From: an uncultured Clostridia bacterium
GTDB lineage: Bacteria; Bacillota; Clostridia; Christensenellales; CAG-314
Direction of reading: 5' to 3'
NCBI GenBank assembly: GCA_947628135.1
Contig: CANQYT010000001.1
Location: forward strand, 193,285 to 225,898
Length of the DNA: 32,614 nucleotides
The notes under the pieces are model-generated. The model saw nothing but the letters and a program-made list of their open reading frames with translations, made no database searches and had not been told where the DNA came from. A program made the position numbers and the translations under genes. Below, one piece after another: positions 1 through 7,879 of this stretch; positions within the stretch are counted from its first letter, which is position 1, and the number at the start of each line of letters is the position of its first letter.

Positions 1-483
1 CCGATGTGGGTCAACTTTCTTATCCGCACCCTGTCCACCAAGGCGTTGTTTATGCAACTCAACGTTCCGTTGGGTATGGGGACGGTGCTGTTCGGAATGG
101 TGTACAACTATCTGCCCTATATGATACTGCCTTTGCACACGACGCTGGTATCCATCGACCACAGTTACATAGAAGCGGCGGAGGATCTCGGCGCGGACAA
201 GATGACCGTCTTTCTCAAAACGGTCCTGCCCCTTTCTTTATCGGGCATAGTCAGCGGCGTAACAATGACCTTTATCCCCGCAATATCCACCTTCGCCATT
301 TCGGAAATTTTGTCGTCCAGCAAGATATTCCTCTTCGGCGACGCAATCAATATGCACTTTTCCAAAACTACCAACAGTCTCGGCGTGGGCAGCGTGATGA
401 GCCTTGTTATGCTGTTGTTGGTTATTTTGTCCAACGTGGCAGTCAATCTCACAAGTAAGGACGAGGAGGTAAGCGCGCTATGA
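1..483 (+). CDS. potB: Polyamine ABC transporter permease PotB, 5' end cut off
   Basis: Inner-membrane permease of a spermidine/putrescine ABC importer; only the C-terminal 160 or so residues are in the window and the frame is open at base 1. The visible part has the family's EAA loop (residues EAAEDLGADK followed by a PLS-GI-SG stretch), where the permease docks on the ATPase, flanked by hydrophobic segments, and ends with a last membrane helix near SVMSLVMLLLVILSNV. Its stop overlaps the potC start in an ATGA, so the two are translationally coupled. The PotABCD assignment rests on this gene order (permease, permease, binding protein). The ATPase gene potA would be expected upstream, outside the window. 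The ATG at base 4 is internal and not the true start. Confidence 0.9.
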   Translation, partial: PMWVNFLIRTLSTKALFMQLNVPLGMGTVLFGMVYNYLPYMILPLHTTLVSIDHSYIEAAEDLGADKMTVFLKTVLPLSLSGIVSGVTMTFIPAISTFAISEILSSSKIFLFGDAINMHFSKTTNSLGVGSVMSLVMLLLVILSNVAVNLTSKDEEVSAL

Positions 484-1301
484 AGAAACGTCGTATTTTC
501 GCTCGTATTTGCGCCGACGGCTATCTCGGTTTGGTTTTGGCGCTGATGTATCTGCCGATTTTTCTGATAATCGTATTCAGTTTCAGCGGGGGCAGCCGTT
601 TCAGTTTTTCCAACGGCTTCACTTTCGACAGCTACAAACTGCTTTTCGACCCGGAAGAGAACGGCGCGTTGCTCTCCGCATTGAAAAACACGGCTATCCT
701 TGCCCTGTCCGCAAGTGTGATTTCCACCGTATTGGGGGCGTTTTCCACGATTGGTATCTATGCGCTCGGGCGCAGAATGAAGAAACTCACCCTCACCGTA
801 AACCAACTGCCTATGATAAACAGCGAAGTTGTTATGGCTGTGTCGCTGATGGTGTTTTTCGCAACGGACTTTTTCAGCGATATCTTCCCGCAGGGAATGG
901 TGCGGCTGATAATTTCCCACGTGGCGTTTTGCACCCCATACGTCGTTTTGTCCATATTGCCCCGCTTGCAGCGAATGGACCCCAATATGTACGAAGCGGC
1001 GCTCGACCTCGGCGCAAACCCCTTCTCCGCAATGTTGAAAGTGGTGTTCCCCTACTTGATGCCGGGTATCGTCAGCGGCTTTGCGATGGCGTTCACTCTG
1101 AGTCTTGACGACTTCATCATCACGCAGTTCAACAAGGGCGACACGGGCATAGAAACGCTTTCCACCTACATCTACGAGGACGCTCGCGTAAAGAGCCTCG
1201 AACCCTTCTGGTTTGCGGTGTTTTCGATATTCTTCGTTGTGATGTTTGCTTTGCTGTTGCTCATCAACATCAAGAAAACCGCCAAAGAGGTGAGGAAATG
1301 A
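480..1301 (+). CDS. potC: Polyamine ABC transporter permease PotC
   Basis: Second permease subunit of the polyamine importer, 273 residues, the usual length for PotC. It starts with a short basic N-terminus and a membrane helix (LVLALMYLPIFLIIVFSF), has about six hydrophobic segments, and carries the EAA loop EAALDLGANP followed by FPYLMPGIVSGF, which contacts the ABC ATPase. The segment SLDDFIIT is also typical of PotC. The start ATG overlaps the potB stop and the gene's own TGA overlaps the potD ATG, so all three genes are tightly coupled in one operon. The family call is firm; the actual substrate (putrescine, spermidine or another cation) cannot be read from the permease. Confidence 0.93.
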   Translation: MKKRRIFARICADGYLGLVLALMYLPIFLIIVFSFSGGSRFSFSNGFTFDSYKLLFDPEENGALLSALKNTAILALSASVISTVLGAFSTIGIYALGRRMKKLTLTVNQLPMINSEVVMAVSLMVFFATDFFSDIFPQGMVRLIISHVAFCTPYVVLSILPRLQRMDPNMYEAALDLGANPFSAMLKVVFPYLMPGIVSGFAMAFTLSLDDFIITQFNKGDTGIETLSTYIYEDARVKSLEPFWFAVFSIFFVVMFALLLLINIKKTAKEVRK

Positions 1302-3028
1302 AAAGGTCTGTCAGCGTAATTGCGATATTGTTGCTTTGCTGTCTCGTATTGACGGCTTTTGCCGCTTGCAAGCAGGAAGAGGTGGATCATCTCGTCATCT
1401 ACAATTGGGCGGACTACATTTTCGATCAGGACCTTGAAGAATTCGAGGCTTACTACGAACAAGTCACGGGCAGAAAAATCGAAACTACCTACGTCACTTT
1501 CGACACCAACGAGACTATGCTCACCCGACTCACCCGCGGCGACACCAACGTAGACGTGGTGTGCCCCAGCGAGTACGCCATTCAGAAGTTGATAGAGTTG
1601 GATATGCTTTTGCCTATGCACTATTTCGACGACGACAATTCCAACGAAGGCAAACAGTTTACGTCCGATCTCAGCGCCAACGTAGACAAAGATCTGTACC
1701 AGCACAACAGCGGCAACGTGGAGCAGGGTATTCTCGACAAGGTAAACGAAACGTTCGGCAGTATACAGGTACTCAACGAGGAAAGCGCCGACTACGGCAA
1801 GACCCGCCGAATGACGGACTACTTCGTGCCGTATATGTACGGGACGTTGGGCATTTTGTACAACAAAGTAGAGTTTGCCGAGATGGGTATCTACGACGAA
1901 GAAATACTCAACCAAGCCAATTGGGGCATTTTGTTCAACGACGACGGCAACGGCGGCACGCTCAGCGACAAACTCACAGGCAAAATTCTGATGAAGGACA
2001 GCATACGCGACAGTTACGCCGCCACTGTGTTCTACCTCAAAGAAAGCGGCAAACTTGACGACCTTGTAAGCGAAAGCGGCAAGCCCTATTCCGAGATGTC
2101 CGCCGCCGAACTGATAAACGCCGTTGACGACGGACTGTTGGAGAAAGTCAAGGACGCGCTTTCCGCGCAGAAAGAACAACTGTTCGGTTACGAAGTGGAC
2201 TTCGGCAAGGACGACCTGCTTTCCGACAACGCCGTGGTGGACCTCGCGTGGAGCGGCGACGCAATGTACGCCGTGGAGGAAAGTTGGGACGACTCTCTCA
2301 ACGACGGCGAGGGAGACTACAAGTTGGGCTACTACGTGCCGCACACCTACGGAAATATCTGGTTTGACGGTTGGGTCGTGCCCGTCACCCGCGACATCAC
2401 CCACACCGACGCGATAAAACTGTTCATCAACTACCTCAACCGTCCCGACGTTGCCGCTCGCAACGTGTTGGAAATAGGCTATTCCGCGGCGGTAAATGCA
2501 GACAGCATAAAGGCTGACGACCGCGCCAAGGCTATCCTTGCGGAGGGGTACTCCGTGTACGCGCCCGAACTGTGGTACGTAGAGGACGAGGACGGCAACA
2601 GTATCGCTCAACTTGTTGACGACAGCGGCGAACCTCTCGCCGAGGAGGATTACGACTACGGCAGTTGGGACGAATTTGAAATGTATTTCTTCCAGAACGG
2701 TTACGAGGACGAAGAGGGCAACGTTGTCTCCTACGACGAAATAAGCGACAGCAATTGGCGCTATCCGTTTGCAAGCGCACAGCAGCATTCTTCCGACAGC
2801 CGCAGTCTCGACAGCCTCGGCGTAATGCGCGATTTCGGCGACAAAAATCACGACGTGGTAACGGCTTGGAACTACGCCCGTTCGACAGGCGACACAGGCA
2901 GCACCCTTGCGCTGTTGGGCTGGACGGCGCTTGCGGTAGCCGTTGCGGTGGGCGCGGTAGCGCTTGCGATATGGCTCAAACGCGTATTTCGGCACAAGGT
3001 GCGTTTGCGCGACGGTACAAAAGACTGA
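1298..3028 (+). CDS. potD: PotD-like polyamine-binding lipoprotein, enlarged, with C-terminal membrane helix
   Basis: Extracellular substrate-binding component of the polyamine importer. It begins with a lipoprotein signal (hydrophobic stretch, then FAAC with the lipidated Cys at about residue 23). The mature part opens with LVIYNWADYI, followed by DTNETMLTRL and DVVCPSEYAI, all PotD hallmarks; WSGDA near residue 320 and GNIWFDGWVVP, which contains the Trp and Asp of the polyamine pocket, are also present. At 576 residues it is far longer than the usual 350: there are acidic insertions (for example around residues 110-165) and an acidic tail from about 430. A predicted membrane helix lies at about 537-560, followed by the basic end KRVFRHKVRLRDG. 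A lipid anchor at one end and a helix at the other is unusual. Whether all of the extension folds with the binding domain is unknown. Confidence 0.88.
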   Translation: MKRSVSVIAILLLCCLVLTAFAACKQEEVDHLVIYNWADYIFDQDLEEFEAYYEQVTGRKIETTYVTFDTNETMLTRLTRGDTNVDVVCPSEYAIQKLIELDMLLPMHYFDDDNSNEGKQFTSDLSANVDKDLYQHNSGNVEQGILDKVNETFGSIQVLNEESADYGKTRRMTDYFVPYMYGTLGILYNKVEFAEMGIYDEEILNQANWGILFNDDGNGGTLSDKLTGKILMKDSIRDSYAATVFYLKESGKLDDLVSESGKPYSEMSAAELINAVDDGLLEKVKDALSAQKEQLFGYEVDFGKDDLLSDNAVVDLAWSGDAMYAVEESWDDSLNDGEGDYKLGYYVPHTYGNIWFDGWVVPVTRDITHTDAIKLFINYLNRPDVAARNVLEIGYSAAVNADSIKADDRAKAILAEGYSVYAPELWYVEDEDGNSIAQLVDDSGEPLAEEDYDYGSWDEFEMYFFQNGYEDEEGNVVSYDEISDSNWRYPFASAQQHSSDSRSLDSLGVMRDFGDKNHDVVTAWNYARSTGDTGSTLALLGWTALAVAVAVGAVALAIWLKRVFRHKVRLRDGTKD

Positions 3029-3097
3029 TTTTCGGCGCAGAACGGCATTTTGGGGGCGGTTACGGCGCTTTGCCGCCGTGAAACTATCTCAATAAAG

Positions 3098-3126
3098 TTG
3101 TAAAATATGCAGATTTGTGCTACAAT
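3098..3126 (+). promoter_or_regulatory. Sigma-A promoter of the GH20-pfkA operon
   Basis: TTGTAA at 3098-3103, a spacer of exactly 17 bases, and TACAAT at 3121-3126. It lies after the end of the pot operon and predicts a transcript starting near 3133, just in front of the hairpin at 3139-3180. Confidence 0.7.
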
Positions 3127-3138
3127 ATGTTCATAGTG

Positions 3139-3180
3139 ATTGCCCGCTCCGTACGCCGCGGTTTGCGTGCGGCAGGCAAT
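3139..3180 (+). promoter_or_regulatory. Strong hairpin at the 5' end of the GH20-pfkA transcript
   Basis: Outer arms ATTGCC (3139-3144) and GGCAAT (3175-3180) enclose inner arms CCGTACGC (3149-3156) and GCGTGCGG (3165-3172), with one G-T wobble and an eight-base loop. It would sit within about ten bases of the predicted transcript start. No T run follows, so it is not an intrinsic terminator; a 5' stabiliser or control structure is an inference. Confidence 0.55.
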
Positions 3181-3193
3181 CCCCTCGCTCAAT

Positions 3194-4708
3194 ATGAAGA
3201 TATTACCTTTACCTCAAAAGTTTGAAAATATAAGCGGCAGTTTTCGTATCGACGGCAACGCAAAGATGTTTTGCGATTCGGCTTTCATCGGGCAGGCGGA
3301 GCGTCTCGCCGACCTCGTGTACGCAAGCTGCGGCTTCTTTTTGCAGTTTACCGACGTGATAGATGAGGCTCGTATCATTTTCGCAAAGGACGCGGGACTC
3401 AGCGCCGAAGGCTACGTAATTATGATAAGTCAAGGCGTGGTGACGATCACCGCCGCCGACGAAGGCGGGTGTTTCTACGCGGTGGAAAGTTTGCGGCAGA
3501 TGTTCAATTTGGACGTCAAGCAGGAGTTTGTTTCGTGCAGCGACTGCTACGTAGAGGACAGTCCCCGTTTCGCCTACCGCGGAATTATGCTGGACGTCGC
3601 CCGTCACTTTTTCGGCGTCGACGCGATAAAAAAACTTATCGCTTTGATGTCGCAGGTCAAACTCAACGTCTTGCATCTGCACCTCACCGACGATCAGGGT
3701 TTCCGCTTGCAGATAGACAAGTATCCCCTGCTCACGGAGATAGCCAGTGTCCGCGACGGCTCGGAAGTACGCAAAAACGGCGAAAGTTACATAAACGACG
3801 TGCCGCACGCGGGTTTTCTGACAAAGGACGACGTGCGCGAATTGGTCACTTTTGCCGCGGCGCACAACGTGGAGATAGTCCCCGAAATCGACCTTCCGGG
3901 ACATTTTGCCGCCGCGCTTGCCGCCTATCCGGAACTCAGCTGCACGGGCAGCGTCACCGAAGTGCGCAAAAAGTGGTCCGCCTCCAAAAATATTCTTTGC
4001 GCGGGCAACGACGAAACGTACCGCTTTGTGAAAGATATTCTGGACGAAGTGTGCGAACTGTTTCCCTCGCAATACGTTCATTTGGGCGGAGAACAGGTAG
4101 CCAAAGACAGATGGTGCAACTGCAAACTCTGCCGCGAACGTATGTCTCAATTGAAAACGGACAGCCTCGACGAATTGCAGACTTATATGATAGAGGTTTT
4201 CCGCACCCATCTGGAAGCCAAGGGCAAAACGGTCATCATTCGCAACGACGGGCTTACGAAAGGCACGCACAGCGACGTGGTCGTTCAGTCGTGGACTCCC
4301 GTCAAGGGACGCGCCGCCCGTAAAAATTGTCGCTCTCGACGCACGATAATTTCGCCGCGCCGCAAACTGCATTTCAGTCACGACTACAACGACATACCCG
4401 TCAAACGTATCCTCGCTCTCGACCCCTATCGCGGCATACGCAAAAGCGACCGCGACAAAGTGTTGGGCGTAGAGGGCGCAATATGGACTCAGGACGTGGA
4501 GGACGAGGACGTTTTGTTCTATCTGCTGCTGCCTCGTCTGGACGCTCTTGCCGAATGTTGTTGGAGCAAGAAGCACAAAGACTTTTATTCGCGCTTGCAA
4601 CCGAGACTCGCCTACTACGAATCGGTCGGTCTCAACTACAACAGAAAATTTGCGCGCAAACCCGTTGAAGCGAATCGGGAGGACGCGCAACAAGGAGATA
4701 CATTATGA
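3194..4708 (+). CDS. GH20 beta-N-acetylhexosaminidase-like protein with altered active site
   Basis: Glycoside hydrolase family 20 fold, 504 residues from the ATG at 3194. I chose this start because the family N-terminus (MKILPLPQKF) begins there and the earlier TTG at 3140 lies in the leader hairpin; the ribosome binding site is weak. An N-terminal GH20b-type domain covers about 1-120. The catalytic barrel begins at RGIMLDVARHFF (129-140) and continues with HLHLTDDQGFR and PEIDLPGH (230-237). Active family members read GGDE at the end of the next strand; here it is GGEQ (298-301), so the acid/base Glu is Gln and the neighbouring Asp is Glu. The later substrate-binding WTE is WTQ (431-433). 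With no signal peptide the protein is cytoplasmic. Its stop overlaps pfkA. Fold is confident; hydrolytic activity is doubtful. Confidence 0.85.
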   Translation: MKILPLPQKFENISGSFRIDGNAKMFCDSAFIGQAERLADLVYASCGFFLQFTDVIDEARIIFAKDAGLSAEGYVIMISQGVVTITAADEGGCFYAVESLRQMFNLDVKQEFVSCSDCYVEDSPRFAYRGIMLDVARHFFGVDAIKKLIALMSQVKLNVLHLHLTDDQGFRLQIDKYPLLTEIASVRDGSEVRKNGESYINDVPHAGFLTKDDVRELVTFAAAHNVEIVPEIDLPGHFAAALAAYPELSCTGSVTEVRKKWSASKNILCAGNDETYRFVKDILDEVCELFPSQYVHLGGEQVAKDRWCNCKLCRERMSQLKTDSLDELQTYMIEVFRTHLEAKGKTVIIRNDGLTKGTHSDVVVQSWTPVKGRAARKNCRSRRTIISPRRKLHFSHDYNDIPVKRILALDPYRGIRKSDRDKVLGVEGAIWTQDVEDEDVLFYLLLPRLDALAECCWSKKHKDFYSRLQPRLAYYESVGLNYNRKFARKPVEANREDAQQGDTL

Positions 4709-5697
4709 AAACTATCGGTGTTTTGACAAGCGGAGGCGATTCTCAGGGTATGAACGCGGCGGTGTACGCCACCGTGCGCTCCGCTATCTCCGCAGGATTG
4801 ACCGTATACGGTATCCGCAACGGCTATCGCGGCTTGATGGAAAGCACAGCGGACAAACTCACCGCGAGCAGTGTGGACAACGTCGTTCATCGCGGCGGCA
4901 CTGTGTTGGGTACGGCGCGTTGTTTGGAAATGAAAACTCCCGAAGGACAGCGCAAAGCGGTAGCCACGTTGAAGAAGTTGGGTATCGAGGGGTTGGTCGT
5001 CATCGGCGGCGACGGCAGTTTTCAAGGCGCAAAGGCGCTCAGTTCCTACGGTATCAACGTGATAGGTATCCCGGGCACAATCGACAACGACCTTGCTTAC
5101 ACCGACTACACTCTCGGCTTCGACAGCGCGGTCGCAGTGGTCGCGGACAGCGTCAAGGTACTGCGCGACACAATGTCGGCAAACGGCCGCACCTGCGTTG
5201 TGGAGGTAATGGGGCGCGATTGCGGCGACATTGCTCTCTATTCGGCGTTGGCGTGCGGTGCGGAAGCGGTGTGCCTCCCCGAAAAGCGTTACGACCCCGA
5301 CGCGCTTGCGCAGCTGTTGAAGCGTAATCTTGCCGCAAACAAGCAGGACAACGTCGTCATCGTTGCCGAAGGTATTCGTTCCGACGGCACGTTGGACAAA
5401 GGGCACGAGGCGGAAAAGGTGGTGCGCGACATAACGGCTCGCATTCCCTACATCAACATTCGCGGTATCGTTTTGGGACACCTTCAACGCAGCGGCGACG
5501 CCAGCGTATACGATCGCAAGTTGGGCATACTTATGGGCGAACTCGCGGTAAAATGTCTGCTGGACGGCAAGACCGACCGCGTCATAGGTATCAAAAACGA
5601 TTGCGTTTTCGACGAAGATATGACCGAGGCGCTTTCGAAGAAGAAATCTTTCAACGAATCGCTGTACTGCCTTGTCGGCGAACTTGCCAAGCGCTGA
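4705..5697 (+). CDS. pfkA: ATP-dependent 6-phosphofructokinase
   Basis: Phosphorylates fructose 6-phosphate to fructose 1,6-bisphosphate in glycolysis, in the cytoplasm. The 330 residues match the short bacterial PfkA length. Motifs fall at the same numbers as in the E. coli enzyme: TSGGD at 8-12, GGDGS at 101-105 with Gly104 (the ATP-type signature, not the pyrophosphate type), PGTIDND at 123-129 with the catalytic Asp127, and MGRDCGDIAL near 169. In the first glycine loop GGDSQGMN replaces the common GGDAPGMN. A ribosome binding site AAGGAGA precedes the ATG, which overlaps the stop of the GH20 gene. The pairing suggests a sugar-linked operon. Function is confident. Confidence 0.95.
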   Translation: MKTIGVLTSGGDSQGMNAAVYATVRSAISAGLTVYGIRNGYRGLMESTADKLTASSVDNVVHRGGTVLGTARCLEMKTPEGQRKAVATLKKLGIEGLVVIGGDGSFQGAKALSSYGINVIGIPGTIDNDLAYTDYTLGFDSAVAVVADSVKVLRDTMSANGRTCVVEVMGRDCGDIALYSALACGAEAVCLPEKRYDPDALAQLLKRNLAANKQDNVVIVAEGIRSDGTLDKGHEAEKVVRDITARIPYINIRGIVLGHLQRSGDASVYDRKLGILMGELAVKCLLDGKTDRVIGIKNDCVFDEDMTEALSKKKSFNESLYCLVGELAKR

Positions 5698-5710
5698 GTC
5701 GTATCGGGTA

Positions 5711-5886
5711 TTCGGTGAAAAAAGGCTTCGCTTCGTGTGCCGCACACTTGTTGCAGATTATTTTGCGTTGGAACACCCTTGCGCCTTGTGTAGAAAGTAA
5801 ATTAAAAAAATTAGATTATTTTCCACATCAACCAACTTTGATTTGTGCGGCACGCTTGTTGCAGATTATTTTTCACCGAACACCCT
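5711..5886. repeat. Small intergenic repeat element with direct and inverted arms
   Basis: Two imperfect copies of about 44 bases occur at 5736-5780 and 5844-5886, sharing CTTGTTGCAGATTATTTT and GAACACCCT. Their leading nonamers GTGCCGCAC and GTGCGGCAC are reverse complements of each other. Around them, TTCGGTGAAAAA (5711-5722) is matched by its exact reverse complement at 5869-5880. The block follows pfkA and has no open frame worth keeping. It could be a relic of a small mobile element or part of a 3' untranslated region. Confidence 0.5.
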
Positions 5887-6003
5887 CACTCTCGGTGTTA
5901 CAATGTCCCCGACCGCCGCCCCTATTCGCGGGGAAAATGTTTACAACTGTTGAGAAATTGTATTTCGGATATACACGATTAAACTTTAATTGGTATCATT
6001 TAC

Positions 6004-6035
6004 AAAACCGACCTTTTCGTCCGAGGTTGTTTTTT
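6004..6035 (+). terminator. Possible intrinsic terminator
   Basis: AACC and GAC pair with GTC and GGTT around the loop CTTTTC, with a three-base bulge, and a run of eight T follows (about 6028-6035). It would end transcription coming from pfkA or from an unseen short transcript upstream of the folded RNA. The stem is short, so this is tentative. Confidence 0.4.
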
Positions 6036-6060
6036 TTATGTACTTAGTAACATTATCCTG

Positions 6061-6350
6061 TGCGCTAACGCGCCGCCGCAGTCGAATAGAGTGCCCGCAC
6101 AATTTGAGTTTATGAAAATTGTGCGGGAGAGGAGTGCCTATACGTCAGCGATATCAAGTACGCTTGCGCGTGCTTGGCGCTGACAAACATAATGCGCGAC
6201 GAAGTTGCACAGGAGACCTGCACGGTCGGAAAAACTTTCGTTGGGGAGTGTTCCCAACAGCCCCCGCAAAAGCGCAAATATTCGGTACACGCCCGAACTT
6301 TGCGGAGTTTTGTGGAAACGTAGCGGGATTGTCTCTTCGACAGCTTTTTT
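6061..6350 (+). ncRNA. Candidate structured RNA, family not recognised
   Basis: Four strong stem-loops follow one another with no supported reading frame. First, a perfect 12-base-pair stem, 6094-6105 with 6116-6127. Second, a two-part hairpin, GTCAGCG (6144-6150) with CGCTGAC (6178-6184) enclosing AAGTACGC (6156-6163) and GCGTGCTT (6168-6175). Third, GTTGGG (6240-6245) with CCCAAC (6253-6258). Fourth, CCGCAAA (6264-6270) with TTTGCGG (6299-6305) enclosing TTCGG and CCGAA. A short hairpin TGTC/GACA followed by six T (6330-6350) could be its terminator. I do not see hallmarks of tmRNA, RNase P RNA, SRP RNA or a known riboswitch. It may be free-standing or part of the leader of the downstream operon, though that operon has its own promoter at 6587. 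No clear promoter was found for the RNA. Confidence 0.5.
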
Positions 6351-6586
6351 GCACCCCGACATTTTTTTAGAATATTTCTTTGTCGGCGCAATTTTTGTGA
6401 AAATGCGTTGCATAGAAAGATTTGAGACGCCCCTCAAAAATATTCAATGTCGTAAAAAGGCGAAAGTTTACCTAAAATTTACTTTTCTATGGTATTCTAT
6501 GAAAAAATTTTTAATATATACGGCTCGGTTTGGGACGTTTTTGCGGAAAATTTTTTGCCGCACATACGAGGCGGCGTTGCAAGTCG

Positions 6587-6615
6587 TTTACAAAACAGTG
6601 TTGCTTTGCTATACT
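6587..6615 (+). promoter_or_regulatory. Promoter of the serine palmitoyltransferase-like operon
   Basis: TTTACA at 6587-6592, 17-base spacer, TATACT at 6610-6615. The predicted start near 6622 leaves a leader of about 70 bases ending in AGGAGG before the ATG at 6692. Confidence 0.7.
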
Positions 6616-6691
6616 GACGATGTCGGGAAACAGACTTTGTCCGTCGAAAAATCGCAGTACGGTATGTCTCTTTGAAACTCAGGAGGTTGTT

Positions 6692-7879
6692 ATGGATCTA
6701 TTTGACAAATGTAAGGAAGGTCACGCGCTTGCCAATCAAGCGAGGGAACTCAACGTTTACCCCTATTTTCACGCGCTGGAATCCCGTCAGGATGTAGAAG
6801 TGGTGATGGAGGGCAAGCGGCGCATAATGCTCGGTTCAAACAACTATCTGGGGCTTACCACCGACCCCGACGTGATACAGGCGGGCGTTGACGCGCTCAA
6901 ACAGTACGGTTCGGGTTGCAGCGGTTCGCGCTTCCTCAACGGAACATTGCGGCTTCACCAACAGTTGGAGAGGGAACTCGCGCAATTTTTGGAGAAAGAG
7001 GACGCGGTGACTTTTTCCACGGGCTTTCAGTCTAACCTCGGAATAATCTCCGCTTTGGTCGGGCGCAACGATTACGTCGTTTGCGACAGGGAAAATCACG
7101 CCAGTATCTACGACGCGTGCCGCCTCAGTTACGGCAAAATGCTGCGCTACCGTCATTCGGATATGGAAGATCTGGAACGCCAACTCAAAAATATTCCCGA
7201 TTCCGCAGGCATACTCATCGTCACCGACGGCGTGTTCTCTATGGGCGGCGACGTGGCGAACCTGCCCGAGATAACTCGCCTTGCGCGGCAGTACGGCGCG
7301 CGTGTAATGGTGGACGACGCTCACGGTTTGGGAGTGTTGGGCAAAGGCGGCAGAGGCACGGCAAGTCACTTCGGGTTGGAAAAGGAAGTGGACATTTATA
7401 TGGGCACTTTCTCCAAGTCTTTGGCTTCGTTGGGCGGCTATATGGCGGCTTCCGCCAACGTATGCGACTACGTGCGGCACGTTTCCCGTCCGTTCATCTT
7501 TTCCGCGTCTATCACGCCGAGCAGCTGCGCTACGGCTTTGGAGGCGTTGCACAAACTTATCGCCCACCCCGAACTCGTAGACAAGTTGCGGCATATTTCC
7601 GCCTATTTCCGTCGCAAATTGCTGGACTACGGCATAAAAATACGTATGAGCGACACTCCGATAATACCCATCTACACCTACGAAACAATCGAAACGCTTT
7701 CGATAGTGAAACAACTGTACGACGCGGGCGTGTACGTCAACAGTTCAGTACCTCCCGCAACTCCGCCCCACGAGTGTCTCATTCGCACGTCGTTGATGGC
7801 AACGCACACCGAGTCCCTCATCGACGAAGCGGCGGCAATCATTCACAATGTTTTGAAGGACAACGGACTATGCGAGTGA
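6692..7879 (+). CDS. Alpha-oxoamine synthase, serine palmitoyltransferase-like
   Basis: PLP enzyme of the alpha-oxoamine synthase family (serine palmitoyltransferase, 2-amino-3-ketobutyrate CoA ligase, BioF, HemA), 395 residues. The start is the ATG after AGGAGG (6681-6686). Visible hallmarks are the entry VYPYFHALES, GSNNYLGL (48-55), GSGCSGSRFLNG (73-84), His136 in ENHAS stacking on the cofactor, DDAHG (208-212), and the PLP lysine Lys242 in GTFSKSLASLGGY. The FSKSLASLGG form and the N-terminal VYPYF...ES segment resemble bacterial serine palmitoyltransferases more than ligases of the GTLGKALGG type, so the likely reaction is serine plus palmitoyl-CoA (or acyl carrier) to 3-ketodihydrosphingosine. 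The next gene is a fitting reductase. A threonine-degradation ligase remains possible; no threonine dehydrogenase is next to it. Confidence 0.8.
   Translation: MDLFDKCKEGHALANQARELNVYPYFHALESRQDVEVVMEGKRRIMLGSNNYLGLTTDPDVIQAGVDALKQYGSGCSGSRFLNGTLRLHQQLERELAQFLEKEDAVTFSTGFQSNLGIISALVGRNDYVVCDRENHASIYDACRLSYGKMLRYRHSDMEDLERQLKNIPDSAGILIVTDGVFSMGGDVANLPEITRLARQYGARVMVDDAHGLGVLGKGGRGTASHFGLEKEVDIYMGTFSKSLASLGGYMAASANVCDYVRHVSRPFIFSASITPSSCATALEALHKLIAHPELVDKLRHISAYFRRKLLDYGIKIRMSDTPIIPIYTYETIETLSIVKQLYDAGVYVNSSVPPATPPHECLIRTSLMATHTESLIDEAAAIIHNVLKDNGLCE

Noticed and set aside
3140..3193. TTG at 3140 as start of the GH20 gene
   Set aside because: It lies in the leader hairpin, adds 18 residues without family similarity, and has no ribosome binding site.
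6205..6675. A 156-residue frame over the folded RNA and the next promoter
   Set aside because: No ribosome binding site, no family resemblance, and it runs through perfect hairpins and a promoter.
6692..7879. Annotation as 2-amino-3-ketobutyrate CoA ligase of threonine breakdown
   Set aside because: The PLP-lysine context FSKSLASLGG, the N-terminal VYPYF segment and the SDR partner fit serine palmitoyltransferase better; kept only as an alternative.
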